DNA of 64,000 nucleotides, taken from Brevibacterium siliguriense (lineage in GTDB: Bacteria > Actinomycetota > Actinomycetes > Actinomycetales > Brevibacteriaceae). The notes below the pieces were generated by a model. It did not search any database and was not told where the DNA came from. It saw nothing but the letters and a program-made list of their open reading frames with translations. The stretch spans positions 3,958,984 to 4,022,983 of the forward strand of contig NZ_LT629766.1 of the NCBI RefSeq assembly GCF_900105315.1, written 5' to 3'. Shown one piece after another: positions 34,869 through 44,250 of this stretch (its first letter is position 1; each line of letters starts with the position of its first letter). A program made the translations under genes and the position numbers.

Positions 34869-36932
34869 CTATCCGCGCAGAGCCTCCCCTGGTATAGCCG
34901 CCGCACTGGTCGTCGCATAACCCAGGTCGAGGGATCCTCGTCGCTCCCAGTATTCAGTTGCAGAATCCAAGATAGTGATGAAGCACCGAGAGGCTCTGCA
35001 CCATGACTCTGTGGTCACCGTGCGCAGAGACCGGACTCCCAGACTGACGCGATCGCCCGGATGAAGCCCGAACACAGCCCAGTAGCTGGTGTCTGAATCG
35101 AATCCGATCTTGTGAGCAACAAGAGTCTCCCCATTCACCTCGACCTCAAAGCGCATATAGTCAGTGCCCCTTGAGTTGACGTAATTGCTGCGCAGGCTGA
35201 ATGTGAGGACACTGGAACTCTCGTCCGACCAAGTCACGACTCGCCTGGCGAATGCACCTGCTCCAAGCGCTTCGGCCGGAATCTTAATTTCGCCCCGCGG
35301 GCAGTCGACTGACTGGCTGTTGGATTCCATCGACAGCGGCCCGGCCGACAGCGGATGGTCATGGTTATCCCCGGCTCGTCCTATCCAGGGTGGAGCCGCG
35401 GCTGCTTGAAACTTTGCCTCGGTGAGCGACTCTCGAAGAACAATGTTTTGCTTGTAGAGATTGCTCTTATTGTTGATTCCAGGAAAATTGAGCTCGGGCC
35501 AGTTGCGGTCAATGAGCTCGGTAAACATGATCCCGGACCGTCGTTCGTCCTCAGGTCCGGCGAGCCCGAGTTCGACGATGGCTCGCATGTTCATTGGCGA
35601 GATCGAGTCGAAAGCCGGGTCGGTTTCGTTGTAGATCTCGGCCAGCCATCGCCCCATCCGGATCTCCCAATAGAACATGTCCGAGGCAACGAAGTCGTGC
35701 AGCGCATCCGGGTAGCCGAACTGCGACAGTGTCGCATCGAGCTTCGTCTGATAGTCCTTGATCTCTTCTTCGTCGAGGTTCACGCTCTTCAGGCGTGAGT
35801 ACATGAGGCCTTGGACCAGGTCGATCGGGTCCCTCCTCTTGGTCGATCCGTAGTACGAACGGATCGTCTCTTGAGTGTTGCCTCTGAAATGCAGCCCAGT
35901 GCTATTTCCGAATTTCTCGACATATCGGGCAACGAGCCATCGACCGTGTTCGACAAGAGAGTTCTTGTCAGCAATGGCCTTGTCTTCTTCGGTGAATCTT
36001 GCGCCTTCTCCATGCACGATCGGCACGTGATTGACGTGAGCAAGTGCCAGTACTTGCCGAGAGAGGTCACGATCCATCTGCATGGCCTGCGCCCAATTGC
36101 CGGTCCCATTGTTGGTGAAATAGGTAAATGCGTCGACTTTGTCTCTGTGCTCACGCAGTGCGGCAAGTACCACTCGGGAGTCCAGTCCACCGGACAAAGA
36201 GACAATGAACCGATCAGTCACCTGCGACAGTGCTCGGATCTGACTACCCCACAGGTAATTGATCTCTTCAATACGGTCAGAAACCGACAAATTCGCGAAG
36301 CGGTTTTCACCTCGGGGGAAATACCGATGGACTGCGCGCACGTCAAGATCGAGATAGTGGTTCGGCAGCAAAGCTCGAATCCGCGAGTATGGTGTCTCGT
36401 CCCACGCGAACGACAGCGGCAGAAGCGCCCATGACCGATCTCTCTTAAGAGCTTCGTGTTCGCGCCTCTCGTCACCAATAACATTCCCAAGCAAATGTGC
36501 GTGCGAACTGAACGTCGGGCTCTCCTGGTCGTAGTAAACGCTTCGAGTCCCGTGGGCGTCGTGAAAGACCCGGACTTGACCATCCACTTCCACAAGGATG
36601 ACGTAGCGACCGCCGACGCGATCGAGCGCATCGAGGAATCGTCTTTCACTTGCCCCCAACTCGATGCCCAACATCTCGGCAACGACCTGTAAATCGGCAG
36701 ATGGCGCTGTCTCGGACTCCCGTGGAGGGACGAATGCGGCAACACCATATATGAGGAGTTCGACCGATCGCGACCGGAATATGCCGGGCGTGTATTCACT
36801 ATCGAACCAGAAACTGAGGTCTCCAAAACGGACGTGCCCGAAATGTGGAAGAAACTCACATAATTTCGAGTTTCTAGTTGATATTCGGAGCCCGACGAAC
36901 CCCCGGGGATATAAACGCATCTTTGAGGACAT
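34869..36932 (-). CDS. Asparagine-synthase-like protein, Cys-less, with C-terminal beta domain
   Basis: About 687 residues from ATG 36932 (a longer frame would need TTG 36980). The N-terminal half resembles a class II glutamine amidotransferase fold (GGRYVILVEVDGQVRVFHDAHGTRSVYY) but lacks the required Cys at position 2. The PP-loop ATP site is intact (RFIVSLSGGLDSRVVLAAL). The last 130 residues look like a beta-sandwich (FEVEVNGETLVAHKIGFD). Such proteins without glutaminase activity occur in exopolysaccharide and teichoic acid clusters, where an amide transfer onto the polymer is suspected. Codon use is less G+C-rich than the flanking genes, as in the next two genes, suggesting transfer. 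Confidence 0.7.
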   Translation of the reverse strand: MSSKMRLYPRGFVGLRISTRNSKLCEFLPHFGHVRFGDLSFWFDSEYTPGIFRSRSVELLIYGVAAFVPPRESETAPSADLQVVAEMLGIELGASERRFLDALDRVGGRYVILVEVDGQVRVFHDAHGTRSVYYDQESPTFSSHAHLLGNVIGDERREHEALKRDRSWALLPLSFAWDETPYSRIRALLPNHYLDLDVRAVHRYFPRGENRFANLSVSDRIEEINYLWGSQIRALSQVTDRFIVSLSGGLDSRVVLAALREHRDKVDAFTYFTNNGTGNWAQAMQMDRDLSRQVLALAHVNHVPIVHGEGARFTEEDKAIADKNSLVEHGRWLVARYVEKFGNSTGLHFRGNTQETIRSYYGSTKRRDPIDLVQGLMYSRLKSVNLDEEEIKDYQTKLDATLSQFGYPDALHDFVASDMFYWEIRMGRWLAEIYNETDPAFDSISPMNMRAIVELGLAGPEDERRSGIMFTELIDRNWPELNFPGINNKSNLYKQNIVLRESLTEAKFQAAAAPPWIGRAGDNHDHPLSAGPLSMESNSQSVDCPRGEIKIPAEALGAGAFARRVVTWSDESSSVLTFSLRSNYVNSRGTDYMRFEVEVNGETLVAHKIGFDSDTSYWAVFGLHPGDRVSLGVRSLRTVTTESWCRASRCFITILDSATEYWERRGSLDLGYATTSAAAIPGEALRG

Positions 36933-37246
36933 AGGCCAAATATAGGCATATGTCACTGGCGCGCTGTCCGGGCCGGCCAATTCTAAAAGTCCATCAGATG
37001 AATTCTCGACAGTTCTTCATGATCGCGCCGAAGAAGAGTCACTCACCCAAGGGAACGAAATGAAATAGCCCTGCGCGCCGCACGCGGTTCGGCCGCAGGA
37101 TGACGCCGGCTACCAAAACCAGACTAGGTCGGGACGATGGACCAGACACCACACGCGGCAATCACTTCAATCCCTGCGTTCATGTAAAATCTACGCTGGG
37201 TTCACCTACAACGACAGTGAACCCGAGGGTACGTCGCGAGGAATGC
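36933..37246. other. Divergent promoter region in the glycopolymer locus
   Basis: About 314 bp between the asparagine-synthase-like and TagF-like genes. It is AT-richer than most of the window near 36960-37020 and should hold both promoters. A weak CCTGCG/CGCAGG hairpin lies around 37073-37100. No gene is convincing; the frame open from 37100 lacks a ribosome site before ATG 37247. Confidence 0.4.
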
Positions 37247-39271
37247 ATGATCGAAACAGAACCAATGCTCACCGTGGTGTTTGAGGCTCCCGAAACTCTG
37301 GACAGAGAATCGACAACCTATCGCAGACTCATTGCCGCACGCCTGCACTGGGACGCTGAGTTCGAACTGCGCATCGTAGACCACGCACTCTCCACCAAAG
37401 ACATCATCGACATCTGTTCGAGGCTCTCCAGCAAGTACGTCGTCTTCATGCGGCACAATCATCAGATTTCGGCAGATTACCTCCAAACGCTGCTCAAGTA
37501 CCTGTCCACTCGAACTGTGTTTCTCGCAGAACCCTACTTGTTCACCGGCGCAGTTCCGAAGAATCCCAGTAGCACCCTGGTCGACGCCAACTACCATTAC
37601 TCTCGCGACACTGACATTTACGGGGTGGCTTTCAATACTCAGCGACTTGCGGATGCGTTGGAAGCCATAGGAGACCTGGATCGAACCGGCCTGTACATCG
37701 GCTACAGACTGTATTGGTCGATCAATAGCGTCAAACCTCTGGAGACTGGTTACTCCGTTGCTTCAGATACGAAGGCGGCGATTGGCCTGCAACTCGACGC
37801 CGAAACCAAGCGTCTCGTACCGAATCTGCCGAATCTCTCAATTGAATTGCGCGTGCGTGTCCTTAGATACCTCGTGCTCTATCTTCGCGGATTACGTGAG
37901 TGCAATCGGACCAATGTCTCAATCCCCTATCTGCGCGATGTCGTGAGCACCTATCAGTTGAACGACATCGTCAACTATGCCGAACACATGCATTCCTTCG
38001 AGTGCGTATGGATCTCATGGTTAGCAGAACCGGAGACGAACGAGAAACTCTTCAAAGAAATGTCAGCTGAAGACTCGTACATCTCGTTTCGAGACCCGGG
38101 GCAGGTCGAGCCTGGAGACACCGTGCTGCACGTAATTCAGTTCAGCGATCGCGAGCTCACGATTAGCAAAGTCTATCGTCCGCGCGACGAACGACCCGAG
38201 CTGAACGATCCATCACATTTTGACTTTTATCAGAGTCCCGTCACTCCACAATCAAAGATTCTCTTCTTTGATCGACCGATGCAGGCAGACGACAACGCCG
38301 AATACTTGTACGCCCACTTCGTCGAGCAATACCCAGAATTCAAAAACGTCTACTTCGCCCTGAACCCGAAGAGTCCCGACTGGGACCGTCTCACAGAGCG
38401 CGGCTTCAAGCTCATCCCATTCTTCACCAAAGAATTCTACGAGACGTTCCTCCGTAGCGACCTCGTGGTCGCTTCCCAGATCTATAACCTTCGCTACAAG
38501 GGCAAGACGCTTTCAAACTCGCGATTCGTCTATCTTCAACACGGCGTGCAGATCAACGATATGTCCACCTGGGTGGAGTCGAAGCTGTACGACATCTTTG
38601 TCGCAACTGGCAAAGTCGAAGCCGACTACCTCAAGAAGGTCGCCCCAAGAGAAACCCTCAACTCGGGATTGCCCCGTCTGCAGACGCTTGACAAAGCAGC
38701 CGACCGCTCCAACGACCTATTGTTCATGCCCACTTGGCGCTTCAATCTCCACCAGGTGTCTCCGGAGTCATTCCGAAAATCGAACTACTTCCGCGCGGTC
38801 AACGCTATACTCACCGATCGCGATCTCATCGATTACCTCGAACGCACCGACAGACGCCTCCGGGTGAAGCTGCACCCGAATATCGGAAAGAGAGCCAACC
38901 TCTTCACGTTCTCGCCCCGAGTCGTCGAATCGCATGAAAGCTACAGGGAAGCGATATCAGCAGCCGAATTCGTATTCACCGATTACAGTTCCGCAGTCCT
39001 CGACGCTGCATATATCGATACCCCAATCGCCTACTTTCAGTGGGACTCCGAAGAGTTCTTCCGCGAACAACCGTATGAAGGACGTTTGGACTATCGGGAC
39101 GAAGGTCTCGGGCCAGTATTCCTATCGCACCAAGAAATCGTCGACCATATCGTTTCCGGCAGTTACCTCACCCCTGACTCACTGTATTCAAAACGCAAAC
39201 AGAGCTTCTTCGCAGGTGTGCAGACCGAAAACATCAATGACACAATCATCGAGAGGATGCTCAAACTATGA
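37247..39271 (+). CDS. TagF-like CDP-glycerol:poly(glycerophosphate) glycerophosphotransferase family protein
   Basis: 674 residues from ATG 37247, which has GAGGAAT upstream. The C-terminal half (about 340-670) is the Glyphos_transf domain. The two conserved histidines of TagF are visible in FVYLQHGVQIND and RVKLHPNIGK, with the later FVFTDYSSAVLDAAYIDTPIAYFQ, the most characteristic block. The N-terminal half resembles a degenerate GT2-like region (HWDAEFELRIVDHAL, VVFMRHNHQISADYL). It would transfer polyol phosphates such as glycerol or mannitol phosphate from the CDP-activated form onto a wall polymer at the inner membrane face. It overlaps the next gene by ATGA. Base composition is lower in G+C than the surroundings. 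Confidence 0.83.
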   Translation: MIETEPMLTVVFEAPETLDRESTTYRRLIAARLHWDAEFELRIVDHALSTKDIIDICSRLSSKYVVFMRHNHQISADYLQTLLKYLSTRTVFLAEPYLFTGAVPKNPSSTLVDANYHYSRDTDIYGVAFNTQRLADALEAIGDLDRTGLYIGYRLYWSINSVKPLETGYSVASDTKAAIGLQLDAETKRLVPNLPNLSIELRVRVLRYLVLYLRGLRECNRTNVSIPYLRDVVSTYQLNDIVNYAEHMHSFECVWISWLAEPETNEKLFKEMSAEDSYISFRDPGQVEPGDTVLHVIQFSDRELTISKVYRPRDERPELNDPSHFDFYQSPVTPQSKILFFDRPMQADDNAEYLYAHFVEQYPEFKNVYFALNPKSPDWDRLTERGFKLIPFFTKEFYETFLRSDLVVASQIYNLRYKGKTLSNSRFVYLQHGVQINDMSTWVESKLYDIFVATGKVEADYLKKVAPRETLNSGLPRLQTLDKAADRSNDLLFMPTWRFNLHQVSPESFRKSNYFRAVNAILTDRDLIDYLERTDRRLRVKLHPNIGKRANLFTFSPRVVESHESYREAISAAEFVFTDYSSAVLDAAYIDTPIAYFQWDSEEFFREQPYEGRLDYRDEGLGPVFLSHQEIVDHIVSGSYLTPDSLYSKRKQSFFAGVQTENINDTIIERMLKL

Positions 39272-41133
39272 GGCGGGCAATCGCCAGAATCGGCAAATCA
39301 CTCTCGTCTTCGGTCAAGGGCTATGCATATGCACCTGCCCTCAGGAATGCCGCGCGCAAAGTCCTCACTTCTGAACGAGCTGATCCAATTCGCACCGCAA
39401 TGGAAAAGCGAGGTCTCGCTGGCCACATAAATCGCTACACTTCGGAGACACTCCCGACAGGACAGTTCTTTGCGAAGCTGACAATCAACGATTGGGAACG
39501 ATTCAACGGACAGTCCTTCCGGCTTCGCCAGGGCGATCGAGTGGTGTACGGAAACGAGATCGAACCGCCCGCAAAAGGTTTCCCGTTGGAGTATCGCAAC
39601 TTCGTGGTCACCTCCTCTAATAAAGCAGATTTCCAACTGGATATCGATAGCGGATACACACTGCAGATCGGCCACGGCACTTTTTCCACCCCGCAACAAA
39701 GGGAATACGATAAGAAGTACGGTGTCCGCCAGCACGGGAACGTCTTCTATTCACTCAGAGGCAATACCACATCGCCGTCCAAGGTCATCGTGACCTTCCC
39801 CGGTTTCGGCCCGTCCACCTCTCGAATTTCCTATGCAGTGAGCTATCTGAAAGATCTCACAGACAGTGAGCTCGCGGACACGCTTATGATCTGTTTCCAA
39901 GATCGCTATCTCGCCGCCGGGTCCTATATGCTAGTTGACAGCGCTGGGCGGTCGGTCATCGACGAAGTTAACGCTGTCATAGACGGCTATATGCAGAAAC
40001 ACGACATCGACGACAGCCAAATGCTGATGTTCGGTGCCTCTAAGGGCGGGAGCATCGCGGTTCAGTACGCGGATCGCTTCCCGAAGGCTCAGCTCCTCTT
40101 GGCTGTGCCTCAGATGCACCTTCGCTACTATCTGAACAAGCCATTCTTTCGTGACAATCTATTCAAGCAAGATGGGCTCCACGACGTTCCTCAACCCGAG
40201 ACTCTGCTTCGGAAATACTTTTCGGAGGGCAGAACAGTCCACTACTTCTATACGCTCGAAGATGAGCAGAGTAATTTCTCGCTGATTGAAACCATTGCCG
40301 ATGTCGAAAACCTGACCAAGTATCGTTTCGACGGCAAACATGGTGACGTAGCCAGGAAGGCCCTGCCAACGATGATGGGAATCATCCGTCGGTTCCTTCG
40401 CGACAAGGACGACAGTCACAAGCTACCTGTACTATCCGACAGGATCTTCCTTGGTGAGCATAGCGTCGGCTATCAAGCTCGCATAGACGACGAACAAGCC
40501 ACACATCTTCCTGCGAATTGGTACCTCCAGGGCCGGCTTGGACGAACCCGCTTCATGCAGAACTTGACCGACCACCATTATCCGTTTATCAAGTACACCA
40601 ACGACAAACAACGTCTTTCACCTGATATTGATTACCTTGCCGCAATCGACAGCATTGTCGCCCTTGACCGTGACGGCAGAAAGTGGGAAGGGGATGTTTC
40701 GGGCTTCAATGAGCTTCCCACTGATTCCCCAGGATATATAGCCACCGCTGTTCCAAAGTTGCAGGTGGAAACCAGCGGACCGCATGAACATACAATCGTT
40801 TCGCACGACAAAGTCGCTAGTATTCATTACGTTTCGCGCCGAGGGCTCGGAAGTGACGACTGCATTGAAGTCCATATTGTCGAGGACCTGAACTACTTCG
40901 ATCTCAATGGAGCCTGTCGTGAAACGACCGCTCGCTTCGTCGCAGCGGTGGAGACTACTCAGGTAGACGAACTCGTCGAACTCTTTGTCAGTCGTCTTCA
41001 CATCGTCTCAGCTTGCGAATCTGTGGCGATACGTTACGACCCCAGCTATTCGGAATTGCTGAGTTCGGGACTTTTCACATCATCAAGTCAGTTTGACGAC
41101 AGCGATGCATCGCTGTCGTCAACTAGGCACTGA
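39268..41133 (+). CDS. Alpha/beta-hydrolase-like polysaccharide biosynthesis protein (Asp2 / XcbB-CpsF-like)
   Basis: A 621-residue protein with a putative nucleophile elbow (MLMFGASKGGSIAVQYA, S258), preceded by VIVTFPGFGPSTSRISYA and followed by a possible His in RFDGKHGDVARK. The N-terminal 130 residues and the C-terminal 200 residues are beta-rich and not recognised. This layout recalls the capsular XcbB/CpsF and accessory-secretion Asp2 groups, which act with glycosyl- or phosphotransferases, in Asp2 as acetyltransferases. It is coupled to the TagF-like gene by a 4-bp overlap, so it probably modifies or helps polymerise that product. The end of the gene overlaps a perfect palindrome. Confidence 0.6.
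   Translation: MRRAIARIGKSLSSSVKGYAYAPALRNAARKVLTSERADPIRTAMEKRGLAGHINRYTSETLPTGQFFAKLTINDWERFNGQSFRLRQGDRVVYGNEIEPPAKGFPLEYRNFVVTSSNKADFQLDIDSGYTLQIGHGTFSTPQQREYDKKYGVRQHGNVFYSLRGNTTSPSKVIVTFPGFGPSTSRISYAVSYLKDLTDSELADTLMICFQDRYLAAGSYMLVDSAGRSVIDEVNAVIDGYMQKHDIDDSQMLMFGASKGGSIAVQYADRFPKAQLLLAVPQMHLRYYLNKPFFRDNLFKQDGLHDVPQPETLLRKYFSEGRTVHYFYTLEDEQSNFSLIETIADVENLTKYRFDGKHGDVARKALPTMMGIIRRFLRDKDDSHKLPVLSDRIFLGEHSVGYQARIDDEQATHLPANWYLQGRLGRTRFMQNLTDHHYPFIKYTNDKQRLSPDIDYLAAIDSIVALDRDGRKWEGDVSGFNELPTDSPGYIATAVPKLQVETSGPHEHTIVSHDKVASIHYVSRRGLGSDDCIEVHIVEDLNYFDLNGACRETTARFVAAVETTQVDELVELFVSRLHIVSACESVAIRYDPSYSELLSSGLFTSSSQFDDSDASLSSTRH
41093..41122. repeat. 30-nt perfect palindrome overlapping the 3' end of the preceding gene
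   Basis: TTGACGACAGCGATG (41093-41107) is followed directly by its exact reverse complement (41108-41122), 15 bp per arm with no spacer. It ends 11 bp before the end of the hydrolase-like gene and codes for its FDDSDASLSS region. It could fold as a terminator for the TagF-like operon or be a protein site. No T-run follows. Confidence 0.75.
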
Positions 41134-41220
41134 GAATCGAAGCTACTGTGGAAGGAATCTGGGCGCTTCGACAATCCGGATAGGCGAATCATCTCGGCGA
41201 GATGCGCCTTTTCGACTCTA

Positions 41221-42081
41221 TCATCCGGCAATCACGGAAATCTCTTCGACGATCGACATGTAGTCCTCCTTTCGAAAATGGAAGGGCTGCGGACCCCACT
41301 TGTGATTCCTGTCGATCCGAAGCTCACGGCTCTCCCTCATCACTGACGACGCTGTCAATGATCGTGCCTCTTTACGATACCGGAGGTAGTCACTATTGGC
41401 TGAAAGAGCACGGTCGGCATACTCTTCTGCCTCAGTCGGTTTGATGTTGCGCATGCTCTGCCATGCATCGGCGAGGCCGCGGCCTCGCGAAAGTTCCCTA
41501 CCTGCCTCGCGTGAACCTCTCTGGAGTCGACGCCATTGCCGCCCTGCCTTGGCGAATCCGTCGTTCTGCGGGTGCTGGGCTCCGTCGACAGCTCCAGCCC
41601 ATTCGATATCGAGGAGGATCGTCTTCTCCCATAGACCTGCGCCTTTGAGCTCCTGGATGAGCATCGCGAAGCCCGTATTCCACCAAGCGAAGTGCTCATC
41701 GGTGCCGAACTCGATCAACCGAGCCCCATTGCGACGTGCCGCCCGAGCTGCGCCACAGGACTCCACCTCAATCGAGTTGGTCATGGTCGTGCCGTCGGGG
41801 AACTTCCAGAATCCTCGTCTTTCATCGACCAGATCGATAAGGACGACGTCCAGATTGTCTGCATTCTTGACGATTCTCTCAATACCGCTCCCTTTGAGGT
41901 CGCTGGTGACCATTCGCTTCTGGAAAGCGGAGGTCAGATCGCTGAGATCGATTCCAGCTGTCCCGTGCGGAGACTCCAAGCTTGTCACCGAGTGCCTGGC
42001 CACGTATGCGACGACCTCAGCTTCGGGCATGAATTCTGCTGTATCACGGCTCACACAGGAGCCGAATATTGCAATTCTCAT
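41221..42081 (-). CDS. DUF6270 family protein (SGNH-like)
   Basis: A 286-residue protein starting MRIAIFGSCVSRDTAEFM, the GSC(V/T)SRD motif of DUF6270, which resembles the block I of SGNH hydrolases. A further block (VVLIDLVDERRGFWKFPDGT) holds a conserved D.ADE-like acidic site, and HKWGPQPFHFRKEDYMSIVEEI near the end may supply the catalytic His. Such proteins recur in capsule and teichoic acid clusters and may add or remove acyl groups (inference). It is the last gene of the TagGH operon, overlapping the ATPase stop by 4 bp. Confidence 0.68.
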   Translation of the reverse strand: MRIAIFGSCVSRDTAEFMPEAEVVAYVARHSVTSLESPHGTAGIDLSDLTSAFQKRMVTSDLKGSGIERIVKNADNLDVVLIDLVDERRGFWKFPDGTTMTNSIEVESCGAARAARRNGARLIEFGTDEHFAWWNTGFAMLIQELKGAGLWEKTILLDIEWAGAVDGAQHPQNDGFAKAGRQWRRLQRGSREAGRELSRGRGLADAWQSMRNIKPTEAEEYADRALSANSDYLRYRKEARSLTASSVMRESRELRIDRNHKWGPQPFHFRKEDYMSIVEEISVIAG

Positions 42082-43382
42082 CGGTTCGAATCCTGGTGAA
42101 CGACATGAGAATCATCTTCCTGCCGCAAGCGCTGCCGCTCCTCGTAGCGTTCATCCGCGATCTGGCGCGCGCGAGAGGCCAGTCTGCGGCCGGTGAAGTC
42201 ACCGGCCGCAGCAACCGACGAGGCACGGTCACTCGGGTTCGCGGCCCTCAGAACGACTCGTTTCTTACTGGGGTTCAGTCGCAACGGCGGGGCATCGGTG
42301 ATTCGCGGTGCACTCACTGCCTGAGATGCAGGTTTGGGCAACGCTGGGAACTTGGCTTTCGGGATCTCACCGTCAAAGGATTTCGGCCAGACCTGTTCTT
42401 CGGCGGCAGCCAACATCGGTGCCGGAGTCTCTTCGACTTCTTCGACCGTGTCCTGTCGCTTCACATGGCGTGCCGAAGTGACCTTCTTGGACGGGCGTGC
42501 TGCATGACGTGGGATAGGGTTCTTGATGAGCTCGGGCTCGAGGATGTTGATCTCCTCTTTGACCGCGTTGCCCACGACATCGGCGAGTAGCTTGTCAGCG
42601 ATGTCTTCCTTGCCTTTTGCGACGTTCCACGCCCACCACCGGTATTTCTCTGCAACGGCCTCGGCGGGGCCGTTCATAAGGATCTCTCCTCTGTGCATCC
42701 AGACTGCTCGGGTGCAGAGTTCCTGAATCACTTTGGCAGCGTGATTGACCAGCAGAACCGTCCCTGCTTCAGCGAGAAGCTCATCCATCGCACGTTCACT
42801 GCGTTCAGCGAATGTTGCGTCGCCGGTCGACAGTGCTTCGTCGATGAGCAGAATCTTCGGTCTCGCAGCCAGGGCGATGGCAAATCGAAGCCTGGCGCCC
42901 ATGCCGGAAGAATAGGTTCCCATCGGCCGGTGAATCGCCGAGCCCAATGCCGAAAGCTCAACGACATAGTCAAACGCTTCGGCCGCTTCCTCGGGAGACA
43001 AACCCATCGCCAGACATCCGAGGCGAACGTTCTCACTTCCCGACAGCGCTGGCTGCAGCGCAGCGCTGACCCCAAGCAGAAGCGGCTGGTAACGAACGAG
43101 GATGCGGCCGCGATCCGGTTGCTCGACGCCGGCGACATTCCGCAGGAACGTCGACTTGCCAGAGCCGTTGGCTCCGACGATTCCCACCATCTCGCCTTCG
43201 CGGGCAACGAAGTTGACTCCACGCAGTGCTCGCACGGTGGTCTGGCCTTGCCGCCCGACGATTTTGTTCGTCAGGCGTCGGATTCCAGTTGCCTTGCTAC
43301 CTGGATCGTTGGTGTTGACGGTGTATCGGACTTGGACGTTCTCGGCGATGATAGTGGGGTCCTGAACCTCAGAGTCGGCCAT
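42078..43382 (-). CDS. tagH: Polysaccharide/teichoic acid ABC exporter ATPase (TagH/Wzt type) with basic tail
   Basis: 434 residues from ATG 43382. Walker A is GANGSGKS (70-77), the signature region is YSSGM (157-161) in place of LSGGQ, and Walker B is ILLIDEA with a following STGDATF, all typical of TagH and Wzt. Residues about 270-434 form a Lys/Arg/Pro-rich, probably disordered tail rather than the beta-sandwich found in O-antigen Wzt. It powers flipping of the undecaprenyl-linked polymer with the permease encoded upstream, which it overlaps by 14 bp. An upstream in-frame extension to 43664 lies inside the permease gene and is rejected. Confidence 0.88.
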   Translation of the reverse strand: MADSEVQDPTIIAENVQVRYTVNTNDPGSKATGIRRLTNKIVGRQGQTTVRALRGVNFVAREGEMVGIVGANGSGKSTFLRNVAGVEQPDRGRILVRYQPLLLGVSAALQPALSGSENVRLGCLAMGLSPEEAAEAFDYVVELSALGSAIHRPMGTYSSGMGARLRFAIALAARPKILLIDEALSTGDATFAERSERAMDELLAEAGTVLLVNHAAKVIQELCTRAVWMHRGEILMNGPAEAVAEKYRWWAWNVAKGKEDIADKLLADVVGNAVKEEINILEPELIKNPIPRHAARPSKKVTSARHVKRQDTVEEVEETPAPMLAAAEEQVWPKSFDGEIPKAKFPALPKPASQAVSAPRITDAPPLRLNPSKKRVVLRAANPSDRASSVAAAGDFTGRRLASRARQIADERYEERQRLRQEDDSHVVHQDSNR

Positions 43383-44250
43383 AGTTCTCCTCCCCTCTCC
43401 AGAAGAACAGGAAACCGACGATGAGCAGACCGAAGGCCCAGACTGTGCCGACGATCCACATCTTCGGATCCGAATCGACTCCGTAGAGTAGTGAATCGCG
43501 CACCAGCGTGAGATAAGCATGCATGGGGTTGTACTGCATTGCCTCCAAGAGTGCCGGGTGATTCCCCAAACGGTCTTCGATTGAGAAGAACACTCCCGAG
43601 CCGTAGAGCCAGAATCGGCTGACAATCGACATGAAGTTCGTGAGGTCCGGGATCTTGTGGCCAAGACGCGCGAGGAAGCAGGCGAGACCGACGTTGAAGA
43701 TCGTCTGCAAAATTATGACGGGAATGACGAGGAAGACACGCCAGGTGATGACTTCTAGCGGAGGCACGATTGCCAGCACGATGACCATGACGAGCAACGT
43801 CGGCATGAAGTCAAGGAAATTGCGGACAACAGTGGAGATCGGGAGTGCGGCACGGGGGAATTGGAATCCCTTGATCATCGACGCGCCCGAGCGGATCGCC
43901 CCGGTTCCGCCGGTCATGCACTTGCCGGTGTACCCGAAGAAGAACACTCCGACGACGAGGAACCCGAGGAAGTTCGGAACACCTCGAGAGGTCTGCAGAA
44001 TGAATCCGAAGATGAACCAGAACGCGAGCACCGAAAGCAGCGGATTGAGGAAGAGCCAGCCGTAGCCGAGAAGGTTCTTCCTCGTCGACCCGCTCATCTT
44101 GGCTCGGGACTCGGCGATGATGAAGTGCCGGCGGTTCCACAGCGCGGCGAGGTAGCTGCTCAGACTCGTCCGTCGACCGACGGGTACGAGGCCTTCGCTC
44201 GACACGGACGGGATCGAACTCAGCCCGAGGGGGTTCGTCGTCTCACTCAT
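43369..44250 (-). CDS. tagG: Polysaccharide/teichoic acid ABC exporter permease (TagG/Wzm type)
   Basis: A 293-residue ABC-2 permease with an amphipathic N-terminal region (LWNRRHFIIAESRAKMSGSTRKNLLGYGWLFLNPLL split by a bend), typical of TagG and Wzm, then six helices. The end YNPMHAYLTLVRDSLLYG matches the conserved NP region of this family. It forms the membrane channel for a lipid-linked wall polymer. Overlaps the glycosyltransferase gene upstream by ATGA. Confidence 0.88.
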   Translation of the reverse strand: MSETTNPLGLSSIPSVSSEGLVPVGRRTSLSSYLAALWNRRHFIIAESRAKMSGSTRKNLLGYGWLFLNPLLSVLAFWFIFGFILQTSRGVPNFLGFLVVGVFFFGYTGKCMTGGTGAIRSGASMIKGFQFPRAALPISTVVRNFLDFMPTLLVMVIVLAIVPPLEVITWRVFLVIPVIILQTIFNVGLACFLARLGHKIPDLTNFMSIVSRFWLYGSGVFFSIEDRLGNHPALLEAMQYNPMHAYLTLVRDSLLYGVDSDPKMWIVGTVWAFGLLIVGFLFFWRGEENYGRL

